A stretch of 64,000 bases of DNA from Rhodococcus sovatensis (GCF_037327425.1 NZ_CP147846.1:4216001-4280000), one strand, 5' to 3'. Shown: positions 33,626-42,095, counted from the first letter of the stretch. The notes: generated from the letters alone by a model not told the origin. Made by a program: numbers and translations.

Positions 33626-33660
33626 GTTGTCAGACTAGGATCTGACAACATGCGTAGTCA
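33615..33660. promoter_or_regulatory. 46-bp perfect palindrome covering the MpaB1/TetR divergent promoter
   Basis: TGACTACGCATGTTGTCAGA (33615-33634) is the exact inverse of 33641-33660, with a 6-bp spacer CTAGGA. On the plus strand, CTGACT (33614-33619) and TAGGAT (33636-33641) could be -35 and -10. On the minus strand, TAGTCT is the mirrored -10. The MpaB1 start codon lies in the left arm, and a mirrored ATG in the right arm opens a 10-codon frame. This is unrelated in sequence to the dispersed 46-bp repeats. It is probably the TetR operator. Confidence 0.75.
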
Positions 33661-33682
33661 ATACTTCGGAGAGAGCCGATGA
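33650..33682 (+). CDS. Possible 10-codon upstream reading frame before tetR
   Basis: An ATG in the right palindrome arm encodes MRSQYFGESR and ends in TGA that overlaps the tetR start as ATGA (33679-33682). The first four residues copy the MpaB1 N-terminus because the palindrome includes both starts. It could couple translation into tetR, or it may be a by-product of the palindrome. Confidence 0.3.
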   Translation: MRSQYFGESR

Positions 33683-34269
33683 CCATCGACGAACGCCGAC
33701 GCCACCGCCACGAGTCACTTCTGGCTGCAGGAATCGAGTTGCTCGGCTCCCCGGATGGACCCGCCGTCAGTGTTCGCGGTGTCTGCCGCTCGGCAGGTCT
33801 CACCGAGCGCTACTTCTACGAGAGCTTCGACGATCGCGATGCATTCGTACGAGCGGTCTACGCCCACGTCGGCGAGCAGGCCCGACAAGCAATCGTCCAT
33901 GCCGTCGAATCCTCGGACGAACGCGACAGAGTCGAGGCACCTGTCCGCGCGTTCGTCGAGCTGGTTCTGGACAGCCCGAGCGTCGGACGAGTTCTGCTGC
34001 TCGCCCCGCTCTCGGAGTCGGCGATCGGCGGAAGTGGCGCAGCGTTGCTACCCAGTTTCGTCGAGCTCGTGCAAGCCCAGTTGACCAGCGAGGACCCCGA
34101 TGACAAGCGCCTGATCGCCGTCGGCGTGGTCGGGGCACTGACCGCGCTGTTCGTCGGCTACCTCGACGGCTCCATCACGACGCCCCGCGAGAAATTCGTT
34201 GCGCACTGCGTCAGGCTCGTCTCCGGGGCGTCGGAACATGCCATGATCGAACCGACCACATTCCGATAA
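33679..34269 (+). CDS. TetR-family regulator paired with MpaB1
   Basis: The 196-residue TetR protein has the HTH at about residues 10-55 (VRGVCRSAGLTERYFYESFDD) and a C-terminal ligand domain. It belongs to the same subgroup as the TetR at 37895-38521 (shared VRGVCR...RYFYESF). It reads away from MpaB1 across a 46-bp palindrome and is followed 16 bp later by the acyl-CoA-binding protein gene. The inducer is unknown, and a hydrophobic MpaB substrate is a reasonable guess. Confidence 0.87.
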   Translation: MTIDERRRHRHESLLAAGIELLGSPDGPAVSVRGVCRSAGLTERYFYESFDDRDAFVRAVYAHVGEQARQAIVHAVESSDERDRVEAPVRAFVELVLDSPSVGRVLLLAPLSESAIGGSGAALLPSFVELVQAQLTSEDPDDKRLIAVGVVGALTALFVGYLDGSITTPREKFVAHCVRLVSGASEHAMIEPTTFR

Positions 34270-34285
34270 CCAAGGAGCTCACACG

Positions 34286-34546
34286 ATGTCCGATCTCGAC
34301 GAGTCGTTCCAGCAAGCCCAGGTCGACGTCAAGACCCTCACGACCAAGCCGAGCAACGATGATCTGCTGAGCCTGTATTCGTTGTACAAGCAGGGCTCGA
34401 AGGGCGACGTCGATGGCAAGCGACCAGGCAGGCTGGACATGGTGAACCGCGCCAAGTACGACGCATGGGCAAAACTCGAAGGCACTGGTCAGGATTCGGC
34501 GAAGCAATCGTACGTAGACTTGGTTTCTCGACTTCTGGGCAAGTAA
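34286..34546 (+). CDS. Acyl-CoA-binding protein
   Basis: The 86-residue protein matches the four-helix ACBP family throughout: FQQAQVDVKTL, then the signature LLSLYSLYKQGSKGDV and the KYDAWAKLEG segment. ACBPs buffer and deliver long-chain acyl-CoAs in the cytosol. AAGGAG lies 8 nt before the ATG. It sits between the TetR gene and the FdhF/YdeP-type oxidoreductase gene, all on one strand, so it may share a transcript with either. Confidence 0.92.
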   Translation: MSDLDESFQQAQVDVKTLTTKPSNDDLLSLYSLYKQGSKGDVDGKRPGRLDMVNRAKYDAWAKLEGTGQDSAKQSYVDLVSRLLGK

Positions 34547-34569
34547 CTCATCCACATGAGAGGGACCGT

Positions 34570-36924
34570 GTGAGCGACTACGACGAGGCAGATCTGCACA
34601 TCGAGAAGCCGAAGACTCATGCGGCGGGACCGGTCGCTGTCGCAGTGTCGATGAAACGAGCACTCGGGCACATGGGCGCGGTACGCACCGCGAAGACGCT
34701 CCTCGACCTCAATCAGGCCGAGGGCTTCGACTGCATGAGCTGCGCGTGGCCGGATCCCGACCCCGGCCACCGCCATGCCGCGGAGTTCTGCGAGAACGGC
34801 GCCAAAGCCGTTGCCGAAGAGGCAACGACCACACGTGCCACCCCGGAGTTCTTCGCTCGGCACAGCATCGCCGAACTCGACGCCCGCTCCGAGCACTGGC
34901 TCGGCCAGCAAGGCCGCATCACGCACCCGATGGTCAGACTTCCCGGCGCAACGCACTACGAACCCATCGAGTGGGACGACGCCTTCCGCCTCATCGGGGA
35001 CGAGCTGAATTCTCTCGCCAGTCCCGACGAGGCTCTCTTCTACACGTCCGGGCGCGCCTCCAACGAGGCTGCGTTCGTCTACCAATTGTTCGCGCGTGCG
35101 TTCGGGACCAACAATCTTCCCGATTGTTCCAACATGTGCCACGAGTCGACGTCGTTCGCGCTGCAGGAGACCATCGGTATCGGCAAGGCCAGCGTCACCC
35201 TCGACGATGTGTACGACGCCGAGCTCATCATCCTGGCCGGTCAGAACCCCGGCACCAACCATCCCAGGATGCTCTCCGCACTGGAGAAGGCCAAGCAGAA
35301 CGGCGCGAAGATCATCTCGATCAACCCGCTCCGGGAAGCGGGTCTACTGAACTTCAAGAACCCCCAGACCGCACGCGGCATGGTGGGACCCGGGACCGAC
35401 CTGTCGGACTACCACCTGCCGATCAAGATCAATGGCGACCTTGCGCTGTTCCAAGCCATCGGATCGCTGCTGCTGAAGTGGGACAGCATCGACCACGAAT
35501 TCGTCGAGTCGTACACCGCAGGATTCGACGAATGGCGCGAGCATGTCGCATCGGTGGACTGGAATGTGGTCACCGACGCGACAGGCTTGACCGTCCAACA
35601 GATCACCAAGGCCGCAGAGATGCTGCGCGACTCCAAGGCCACCGTGTTCTGCTGGGCGATGGGACTGACGCAGCACCGCAATGCCGTCGCCACCATCAAA
35701 GAAGTCACCAATCTAGCTCTCGCTCAGGGAAATATCGGCAAGCGTGGCGCCGGACTGTTACCGGTCCGTGGACACTCCAACGTGCAGGGCGATCGTACGA
35801 TGGGGATCTGGGAGAGGGTTCCAGAGCTCTTCCTCGACGCCATCGAGAGCGAGTTCGGCTTCGATCCGCCTCGTAAACACGGTCTCGACACCATCGATTC
35901 CATCCGCGCGATGCGCGACGGCAAGGCGCACTTCTTCCTCGGCCTCGGCGGCAATTTCGCTCAAGCGACGCCCGACTCCGAAGTAACGTTCGAAGCACTG
36001 CGCAGGATGCGCATGACCGTGCACATCTCCACCAAGATCAACCGTTCACACCTGGTCACCGGCGATATAGCACTGATCCTGCCGACGTTGGGGCGCACCG
36101 AGAAGGACGTCCAGAAGTCTGGGCCGCAGTGGATTTCGGTCGAGGACTCGACATGTTCGGTCCACTCATCCCGCGGGCCGCTGAAGCCCGCCAGCGAGTA
36201 CCTGCGCTCGGAGATCGCGATTCTGACGGGCATCGCGGAGGCGACACTGGGAGACCGCTACGGCATCGACTGGAGGGCCATGCGGGAGGACTACCGCAAC
36301 ATTCGCACCCACATCGCCCGCGTCGTCAGCGGTTGCGACGGGTACGAGGTCAATGTCCGCCGGCCCGGCGGCTTCATTCTCCCGCACCCGCCACGGGACT
36401 CGAGGAAGTTCGAGACCCCTTCGGGCAAAGCAGAATTCACATCCTCGCCCATCGACGTCCTGCACGTTCCCGACGGGCATCTCTTGCTGCAGACCCTCCG
36501 CAGTCACGATCAGTTCAATACGACCATCTACGGACTGAGCGACCGGTATCGCGGAATCGAGGGTGGCCGACGCGTCGTCTTCGTCCATCGTGAGGACATC
36601 GCGGCGCTCGGCTACCGTGACGGCGACTTCGTCGACCTGGTGACGAAGTGGGACGACGACGATATCGACCGGAGTGCATCGAACTTCCGCATCGTCGAGT
36701 ACGACACCCCGCGTGGGTGCGCCGCGGCGTACTACCCGGAGACCAATCCTCTCGTGCCGCTCGACTCGACGGCGACGGACAGCAACTGCCCGACGTCGAA
36801 GTCCGTTGTGATCCAACTGGTTCCCGCCGGGACCACGACGGCCGTCGACAACCACGGGCACCAGGACGAGATGCGTTCGGACGAAGTCCACAAGAAGCAT
36901 CCGCAGCCGCATCATCTCAGCTAG
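34570..36924 (+). CDS. FdhF/YdeP-family molybdopterin oxidoreductase
   Basis: The 784-residue protein starts at GTG. It has the molybdopterin-oxidoreductase catalytic domain (about 115-560: FYTSGRASNEAAF, SNMCHESTS, AGQNPGTNHPRML and GLLPVRGHSNVQGDRT) and the C-terminal dinucleotide-binding domain (about 650-760, with TTIYGLSDRYRG). GFDCMSCAWPD near residue 55 matches the short N-terminal motif of the FdhF/YdeP subgroup, whose physiological substrates are unclear. No formate-dehydrogenase accessory subunit or fdhD is adjacent. The C-terminus is His-rich (HGHQDEMRSDEVHKKHPQPHH). It is followed by a perfect copy of the 46-bp repeat. Confidence 0.86.
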   Translation: MSDYDEADLHIEKPKTHAAGPVAVAVSMKRALGHMGAVRTAKTLLDLNQAEGFDCMSCAWPDPDPGHRHAAEFCENGAKAVAEEATTTRATPEFFARHSIAELDARSEHWLGQQGRITHPMVRLPGATHYEPIEWDDAFRLIGDELNSLASPDEALFYTSGRASNEAAFVYQLFARAFGTNNLPDCSNMCHESTSFALQETIGIGKASVTLDDVYDAELIILAGQNPGTNHPRMLSALEKAKQNGAKIISINPLREAGLLNFKNPQTARGMVGPGTDLSDYHLPIKINGDLALFQAIGSLLLKWDSIDHEFVESYTAGFDEWREHVASVDWNVVTDATGLTVQQITKAAEMLRDSKATVFCWAMGLTQHRNAVATIKEVTNLALAQGNIGKRGAGLLPVRGHSNVQGDRTMGIWERVPELFLDAIESEFGFDPPRKHGLDTIDSIRAMRDGKAHFFLGLGGNFAQATPDSEVTFEALRRMRMTVHISTKINRSHLVTGDIALILPTLGRTEKDVQKSGPQWISVEDSTCSVHSSRGPLKPASEYLRSEIAILTGIAEATLGDRYGIDWRAMREDYRNIRTHIARVVSGCDGYEVNVRRPGGFILPHPPRDSRKFETPSGKAEFTSSPIDVLHVPDGHLLLQTLRSHDQFNTTIYGLSDRYRGIEGGRRVVFVHREDIAALGYRDGDFVDLVTKWDDDDIDRSASNFRIVEYDTPRGCAAAYYPETNPLVPLDSTATDSNCPTSKSVVIQLVPAGTTTAVDNHGHQDEMRSDEVHKKHPQPHHLS

Positions 36925-36942
36925 GCCCAGCGCAGTTGGACC

Positions 36943-36988
36943 CAGTGGCACGGTTGAGTGCACCCTGGTGCACTCAACCGTGCCACTG
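36943..36988. repeat. 46-bp palindromic repeat, copy 5 (perfect)
   Basis: This is the best copy: two 22-bp arms with no mismatch around a CT centre. The left arm begins CAGTGGCACGGTTGAGTGC and continues ACC. It lies between the convergent FdhF/YdeP and MpaB2 genes, and the FdhF TAG is 18 bp before it. Confidence 0.9.
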
Positions 36989-36999
36989 ATCAGAGAAGT

Positions 37000-37818
37000 T
37001 CAAACAAGCGAACGACCCTGCTTGATCCTGGTCCTCACATCCCACAGCAGGATGTTGAACGGCATGTTCCGGATCACCTGGGGCGTCAACCTGTTCACTA
37101 CCGCGAGGCTGCCCAGCAGCCGATCGAAACGCCTCTGCTTGACCGGGTCCCACGGCAGCTCCATCTCGTCGCGGAACCGCTCGGGCAGAAATCCCGTCGT
37201 CACGAAACGCATGAACGGGCCGATGAACGGATGCAGGATTGCCGGCTTGGCGAACGTCGCCGAGGCGATGCCGTAGAGGTACTTTCGAATGGTCGGGTCG
37301 ATGTGCACGTCGTTCAGCGCTGTGTTCCAGTATTTTTCGAAGGTGACACGGTCGGACGGCCACATGTCGCGCGGCATCTGCAGTGTCGATCCCAGCACAT
37401 GGCATCGCTGATACATCTCGTCGAGAGTCCCCGCGTCCGGTTCGCCGTACAACGCGTTGTAGACGTCCTCGAACCCTCGGTACAGACATGCCGCGACCCA
37501 CAGCTGCAGGTTCGGATCGAATGCGTTGTACTTCACCGGGCTGTCGGCTGTGGACTTCACCGCGGCGTGAGACCGATTGGTTGCCTTGCGGTACGCGGCT
37601 TTGACGTCGTCCTCGCCCATCCCCGCCACCGCCAGGTAGGACAGCGTCGTGCGAGTCCTCTTCACCGGATGCCGATTGATCTGGCCGCTCTCGACCTTGC
37701 TTTCGTACACCCCATACCCGACCGCCGGATGCGCCAGCTGCATGATCACGTTGGCACCGCCTGCCAGCAGACCGACACCCGTCATCGATTTCCGGAGTAG
37801 TTCGTTGTCGACTGCCAT
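37000..37818 (-). CDS. MpaB-family (DUF2236) oxygenase-like protein 2
   Basis: The 272-residue DUF2236 protein has ANVIMQLAHPAVGYGVYESKV at its N-terminus (HPxxGxGV block), RTRTTLSYLAVAGMG, then HAAVKSTADSPVKYNAFDPN and a helical C-terminal half. It lacks a signal peptide. It shares only the family core with MpaB1 and MpaB3, so the three are not recent copies. It is divergent from a TetR gene, with a 24-bp palindrome in the shared 76-bp promoter. Its substrate is unknown. Confidence 0.84.
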   Translation of the reverse strand: MAVDNELLRKSMTGVGLLAGGANVIMQLAHPAVGYGVYESKVESGQINRHPVKRTRTTLSYLAVAGMGEDDVKAAYRKATNRSHAAVKSTADSPVKYNAFDPNLQLWVAACLYRGFEDVYNALYGEPDAGTLDEMYQRCHVLGSTLQMPRDMWPSDRVTFEKYWNTALNDVHIDPTIRKYLYGIASATFAKPAILHPFIGPFMRFVTTGFLPERFRDEMELPWDPVKQRRFDRLLGSLAVVNRLTPQVIRNMPFNILLWDVRTRIKQGRSLV

Positions 37819-37838
37819 GGCGAAATCCTTCTGTTCTG

Positions 37839-37862
37839 ATCTGCATACGTTCGTGTGCAGAT
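37839..37862. promoter_or_regulatory. 24-bp palindromic operator between MpaB2 and TetR
   Basis: ATCTGCATACG (37839-37849) and CGTGTGCAGAT (37852-37862) are inverted around TT, with one mismatched pair. It lies 21 bp upstream of the MpaB2 ATG and about 32 bp upstream of the tetR ATG. Its position suits a TetR site controlling both genes. Confidence 0.7.
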
Positions 37863-37894
37863 AACGTTAGGCGAGGCCGACGAAGAGTGTCAAG

Positions 37895-38521
37895 ATGTTG
37901 TTCATGCCCGAATCACCCCGGACCTACGGCGGAGTCGACGGCTCGGCCCGGGTCGCCGAACGACGTCGCATGCTCGTCGAAGCGGGTCTCGACCTGCTGG
38001 GAACGACCGAGCCCGAGCTGAGCGTGCGAGGCGTGTGCCGTCGATCCGGAGTCGCTTCACGGTATTTCTACGAGAGCTTCGCCGACAAGAACGCGCTGAT
38101 GGAAGCCGTGTACGACCGGGTGATCGGCGACATCACGACGACCGCACTCGCTGCAGTCTCGGCGTCGTCCAACAGCGAACGCGAACGCGTCCACGCCGCA
38201 GTCCATGCCATAGTCCGATCGGTCGCCGAGGATCCACGCCGCGGGCGTGTGTTGTTCTCGGCGACGTTGAGCAACGATGTCCTCGCCGCGAAGCGAGCCG
38301 AGTCGACGAAGATGTTCGCGGCCCTTCTCGCAGCACAGGCAAACCAGTTCTACGGCACCTCTGCGAACCGGAAGCAAGTTCTTACAACACATTTCGTCGT
38401 CGGTGGTTTCGCGCAGGTCCTGACGGCGTGGCTCGGCGGCGAACTCGATCTCGACGAGAGTGCCGTAGTCACCCAATGCACGGATCTGCTACTGGCCGCC
38501 GCTCCCTATGCGGCGCCCTAG
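37895..38521 (+). CDS. TetR-family regulator paired with MpaB2
   Basis: The 208-residue TetR protein has its HTH at about residues 20-68 (LSVRGVCRRSGVASRYFYESFAD) and is close in this region to the TetR at 33679. Start 37895 gives MLFMPESPRT. The ATG at 37904 is an alternative. The two TetR genes each oppose an MpaB-family gene, so the modules look duplicated and diverged. The TAG stop (38519-38521) is the first three bases of a 46-bp repeat. Confidence 0.86.
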   Translation: MLFMPESPRTYGGVDGSARVAERRRMLVEAGLDLLGTTEPELSVRGVCRRSGVASRYFYESFADKNALMEAVYDRVIGDITTTALAAVSASSNSERERVHAAVHAIVRSVAEDPRRGRVLFSATLSNDVLAAKRAESTKMFAALLAAQANQFYGTSANRKQVLTTHFVVGGFAQVLTAWLGGELDLDESAVVTQCTDLLLAAAPYAAP

Positions 38522-38564
38522 TGGTGCGGCGATGCGCGCTCTGGTGCACTCAACCGCGCCACTG
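38519..38564. repeat. 46-bp palindromic repeat, copy 6 (left arm degenerate)
   Basis: The right arm GTGCACTCAACCGCGCCACTG is intact, and the left arm (TAGTGGTGCGGCGATGCGC) has drifted. The right flank GGGGCCGGAGGCCCCG leads into CTA, which is the TAG stop of the GntR gene (38580-38582). Thus both convergent genes, tetR and gntR, end at element sequence. Confidence 0.8.
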
Positions 38565-38579
38565 GGGCCGGAGGCCCCG

Positions 38580-39293
38580 CTACGATCTAGGCGCCATCCT
38601 CTCTCGGTAGGCAACCAAATGCTCCGCCCCGTCCGCGAACTGCCGACCCATCAGCTCACCGGCCGCTTCGACGTCTCCGCGCGCGAAGGCGTCGATCAAC
38701 GCGTCGTGACCGGCAACGGCCTCTCGACCCCACGACTCCGACGCCGAGTACAGCTTGGTCGGCGTGTAGCGGATCGCTCCGTAGAGGAACCAAGCGAGCT
38801 TTCGTCCGCCCGCGACTCTGTTGACGAACCGGTGGAATTCGAAAACTCCCGTCTCGACTGCATCGGGATTCGCGCGTGCGACGGCGTCACGAAGCCGAGC
38901 ATTGAGGCCCGTCAGTTCCTCGATCTGCGCCTCTGTGATGACGCGTGCCGCCCGGCGAGCCAGCTTGCTCGCGATGGCACCCTGCAGCCAGAAGATGTCC
39001 TCGATGTCGTCACGGTCCAGCTCTCCGACGCGGTAGCCGCGGTTGGGCACCTGCTCGACGAGCCCCTCCCCACGCAGGGACACCAGCGCCTCCCGCACCG
39101 GAGTGGCACTGACCCCCAACTCCGCTGCAGCGTCGTCGATCCGCACGAACACGCCGGGCCGTAGCACCCCCGACATGATCTGACTGCGGATATGCGCGGC
39201 AACGTCTTCGGACAACTGCGGTCGACGCCGCAATCCTTTCACCGCCAGCCCTTTCACCGCCGGACCCGTCGTCGCCAATTCCGGTGCAGTCAC
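38580..39293 (-). CDS. GntR-family (FCD-type) regulator
   Basis: The 237-residue GntR regulator has a winged helix at about residues 20-85 (LSEDVAAHIRSQIMSG, AELGVSATPVREALVSL) and an all-helical FCD effector domain (about 95-230) with metal-ligand-like histidines in FEFHRFVNR and GHDALIDAF. I chose the GTG at 39293, which overlaps the acyl-CoA dehydrogenase stop as GTGA. Its N-terminus has a 15-bp tandem duplication (AVKGLAVKGL). It is paralogous to the GntR at 59882-60562. It likely controls the acyl-CoA/aldehyde dehydrogenase genes, perhaps at 40521-40552. Confidence 0.87.
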   Translation of the reverse strand: MTAPELATTGPAVKGLAVKGLRRRPQLSEDVAAHIRSQIMSGVLRPGVFVRIDDAAAELGVSATPVREALVSLRGEGLVEQVPNRGYRVGELDRDDIEDIFWLQGAIASKLARRAARVITEAQIEELTGLNARLRDAVARANPDAVETGVFEFHRFVNRVAGGRKLAWFLYGAIRYTPTKLYSASESWGREAVAGHDALIDAFARGDVEAAGELMGRQFADGAEHLVAYRERMAPRS

Positions 39294-40432
39294 AGCCCGT
39301 ACGTCTTGCCGATGATGTCGCGCTGAATCTCGTTGGTACCGCCGTAGATCGATGAGACGAGGGTGGTTCGGACATGCTTCTCCATGTCGAACTCGGTGGC
39401 GTAGCCGTACCCACCCATCATCTGCATACCCTCGAGCGCAACCTTCTTGGCCGTCTCGGTGAGCTTCAGCTTTGCCATCGAGGCTTCCCGAGGGAACAAC
39501 TTGCCGGGGTTCTCGTCCACGAGCCGGGCGACGTGGTAGACCAGCAATCGACCGCATTCGATCTCGGTCGCGAGGTCCGCCACTCGGTGCCTGAGGGCTT
39601 GAAAAGTTCCGACGGGCCGACCGAACTGCTTACGTTGGGTGATGAACTGGAGGGTGTCGTCGAATGCTCTCTGCGCGGTACCGAGCATCATCGCCGCCAG
39701 GATCAATCGCTCGATGTTGAGCCCGGTCATGAGCTGCGACCACCCTTGACCCTCGACTCCGACAACCGCTTCCTCGGGCAGCACGCAGTCGGTGAAGTAG
39801 AGGTCGTTGACCTCCTTGCCACCCATCGTGTCGATCCCGACGATGTTGAGGCCGTCCACATCGGCGGGCACATCGAACATCGTCATGCCCCCATGCTTGC
39901 CTTCACCGCGGCTGGTTCGGGCTACCAGCAAGATCCGGTCCGCGAAGTGCGCATTGGAGCACCATGTCTTCTGGCCGTTGATCAGCCACCCGTCGCTGGT
40001 CTTCTCGGCCCGACAGCTCAGATTTCCGACGTCCGATCCGGCCTCCGGTTCGGACATCGAGATCGAGTAGCTCCTGCCTGCGACGATTCCGCCGAGCACT
40101 ACCGCTTTCTGTGTGGGTGTACCGAATTTCTCGTACGCAGCTCCGGTGATGAGCGTGGGTCCGATTCCACCGATCGGGGCCATTCCCTTGGCCGCCTCTT
40201 CGAGAAGAATGCACATGTCGACCGTGCTGCCATCGGCGCCCCCGAACTCCTCCCCGATGGTCGCCCCGAGCCACCCCAGCTCGGCCATCTTCTCGTAAAG
40301 GTCCTGGTTGTGCGTGTGTTTGCCGTGCTCGGTGAGCGCATCGCGCTGTTCGCGGCTCCCTGTCTCCCGCGCGCAGAATGCTGCGATGGCCTTGGCGAAC
40401 GACGCTTGTTCCGGGGTGAAGTCCGTACTCAT
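39290..40432 (-). CDS. Acyl-CoA dehydrogenase
   Basis: The 380-residue flavoprotein has the FAD/substrate motif YSISMSEPEAGSDVGNL (about 122-138) and the C-terminal helical domain with MQMMGGYGYATEF and SIYGGTNEIQRDIIG. G364 occupies the usual EGT glutamate position. E241 in NIERLILA is at the place used by isovaleryl-CoA-dehydrogenase-type enzymes, so it is the likely base. That points to a branched-chain or otherwise substituted acyl-CoA. The ATG at 40432 has GGAG 5 nt upstream. It is operonic with gntR and divergent from the aldehyde dehydrogenase gene. Confidence 0.9.
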   Translation of the reverse strand: MSTDFTPEQASFAKAIAAFCARETGSREQRDALTEHGKHTHNQDLYEKMAELGWLGATIGEEFGGADGSTVDMCILLEEAAKGMAPIGGIGPTLITGAAYEKFGTPTQKAVVLGGIVAGRSYSISMSEPEAGSDVGNLSCRAEKTSDGWLINGQKTWCSNAHFADRILLVARTSRGEGKHGGMTMFDVPADVDGLNIVGIDTMGGKEVNDLYFTDCVLPEEAVVGVEGQGWSQLMTGLNIERLILAAMMLGTAQRAFDDTLQFITQRKQFGRPVGTFQALRHRVADLATEIECGRLLVYHVARLVDENPGKLFPREASMAKLKLTETAKKVALEGMQMMGGYGYATEFDMEKHVRTTLVSSIYGGTNEIQRDIIGKTYGL

Positions 40433-40520
40433 GGTTGCTCCAGACGGTAGAGGGATCCGGTCGGTGCTCCGAGAGGTTGTCATCGACAGGTCACGACGCA
40501 TAGTGTGAGCTTCACAACAG

Positions 40521-40552
40521 TAAATCACATCAAATATATGTGATGCGATTTA
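40521..40552. promoter_or_regulatory. 32-bp near-palindrome in the acyl-CoA dehydrogenase/aldehyde dehydrogenase divergent promoter
   Basis: TAAATCACATCA (40521-40532) mirrors TGATGCGATTTA (40541-40552), and 14 of 16 base pairs match over the full 32 bp, centred at 40536/40537. It is about 90 bp upstream of the acyl-CoA dehydrogenase start and 43 bp upstream of the aldehyde dehydrogenase start. It is AT-rich against a GC-rich background. The neighbouring GntR regulator is the best candidate ligand. Confidence 0.65.
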
Positions 40553-40594
40553 CCGCACTGATCCGAAAACCGAGCCTGCGGAGGATGTACACCC

Positions 40595-42091
40595 ATGACG
40601 GACCAGGTCGTAGAGATAGAAGGCCGCACCTTCGACAGCCTCGATCCACGGACGGGCACAGTGCTCGCCAGCTACCCCATCGACGGCGAGACCGAAGTTC
40701 GCGCGGCAGTCGAGCGCGCCCGATCCGCGGCCAGATGGTGGGACGTCCAGGGCTTCACCGGTCGCAAGCGGTGGCTTCTCGAGTTCAAGAGCGCCATCGC
40801 CAAGGACGCAAAGAGCCTCGCCGACGTCATCGCCGCCGAGAGCGGCAAGCCGGCCGAGGACGCGATGCTCGAGATCATGTTGGGCGTCGAGCACATCGAC
40901 TGGGCTGCCCGCAATGCAGAGAAGGTACTGAAACAGCGCAAGGTGTCCTCCGGCCTCATCAGCGCGAACCAGCAGGCCTTCGTCGGCTACCGACCCTTCG
41001 GAGTCGTGGGCGTGATCGGACCGTGGAACTACCCGCTCTACACCCCGATGGGGTCCATCGCGTACTCGCTCGCGGCGGGAAACACCGTGGTGTTCAAGCC
41101 GAGTGAGCTCACTCCCGGCGTCGGTGTCTGGCTTGCCGAGAAATGGAATTCGCTCGCCGCAGCACATCCGGTCTTCCAAACCGTCACCGGCGACGGATCG
41201 ACCGGAACGGCACTGTGCACCTCAGGCGTCGACAAGATCGCATTCACCGGTTCGACCGCGACGGCGAAGAAAGTCATGGCGACGTGTGCTGCATCGCTGA
41301 CTCCACTCGTCGCAGAATGCGGAGGCAAGGATGCGATGCTCGTCGGCGCTGACGCCGACATCGACGCAGCCGTCGAGTTCGCGACGTTCGGCGCCATGGG
41401 CAACGCCGGCCAGACATGCGCCGGAGTGGAACGCATCTACGTCGCAGCCCCGGTGTACGACGCCTTCGTGAACAAGCTCACGACGTCGGTGAAAGCACTG
41501 AAACCCGGCGGCGCGGCCACCTCGTCGTACGGCCCGATGACGCTCGGCAAGCAGAGCGAGATCGTGCGGTCGCAGATCGAGGACGCCCTTGCCAAGGGCG
41601 GGCGCGCGGTATTGGGCGGCTTGGAATCTCTGCACGGTCCGTACATCGACCCGGTCATCCTGACGGATGTGCCGGAGGATTCGACGGCCATCACCGAGGA
41701 AACGTTCGGGCCCACCGTGGTGGTGAACAAGGTGCGCGACCTCGACGAAGGCATCGAACGTGCAAACGCGTCGTCGTACGGCCTCGGCGCGTCGGTGTTC
41801 ACCAAGGACACCGCAGCGGGTCGTCGTGCAGCAGCCAAGCTCGATTGCGGTGTCGTCACCGTCAACTCCGTTCTCGGATTCGCTGGGATCCCCGCCCTTC
41901 CGTTCGGTGGTACCGGCGACTCCGGGTTCGGTCGAATTCACGGCGCCGACGGTCTCCGCGAATTCAGCACCGTCAAATCCCTTACCGTGCAGAAGTTCGC
42001 GGCACCCCTGAATTTATTGACCATGCAGCGCAAGGCACGTGATCTGAAAATTTCCGCGCTGATGCTGAAGCTTCGCCACGGCCGGAGCTGA
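40595..42091 (+). CDS. NAD(P)-dependent aldehyde dehydrogenase
   Basis: The 498-residue ALDH-superfamily enzyme has oxyanion N145 in IGPWNYPLYT, general base E241 in VAECGGKDAM and nucleophile C275 in NAGQTCAGVER, all canonical. It oxidises an aldehyde to an acid. It resembles succinate-semialdehyde/aliphatic aldehyde dehydrogenases of actinobacteria, but the substrate is not fixed by sequence. It is followed 4 bp later by an MpaB-family gene and is divergent from the acyl-CoA dehydrogenase gene. An oxygenase product converted to an acid and then fed to beta-oxidation would fit this order. Confidence 0.9.
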   Translation: MTDQVVEIEGRTFDSLDPRTGTVLASYPIDGETEVRAAVERARSAARWWDVQGFTGRKRWLLEFKSAIAKDAKSLADVIAAESGKPAEDAMLEIMLGVEHIDWAARNAEKVLKQRKVSSGLISANQQAFVGYRPFGVVGVIGPWNYPLYTPMGSIAYSLAAGNTVVFKPSELTPGVGVWLAEKWNSLAAAHPVFQTVTGDGSTGTALCTSGVDKIAFTGSTATAKKVMATCAASLTPLVAECGGKDAMLVGADADIDAAVEFATFGAMGNAGQTCAGVERIYVAAPVYDAFVNKLTTSVKALKPGGAATSSYGPMTLGKQSEIVRSQIEDALAKGGRAVLGGLESLHGPYIDPVILTDVPEDSTAITEETFGPTVVVNKVRDLDEGIERANASSYGLGASVFTKDTAAGRRAAAKLDCGVVTVNSVLGFAGIPALPFGGTGDSGFGRIHGADGLREFSTVKSLTVQKFAAPLNLLTMQRKARDLKISALMLKLRHGRS

Positions 42092-42095
42092 GGGC

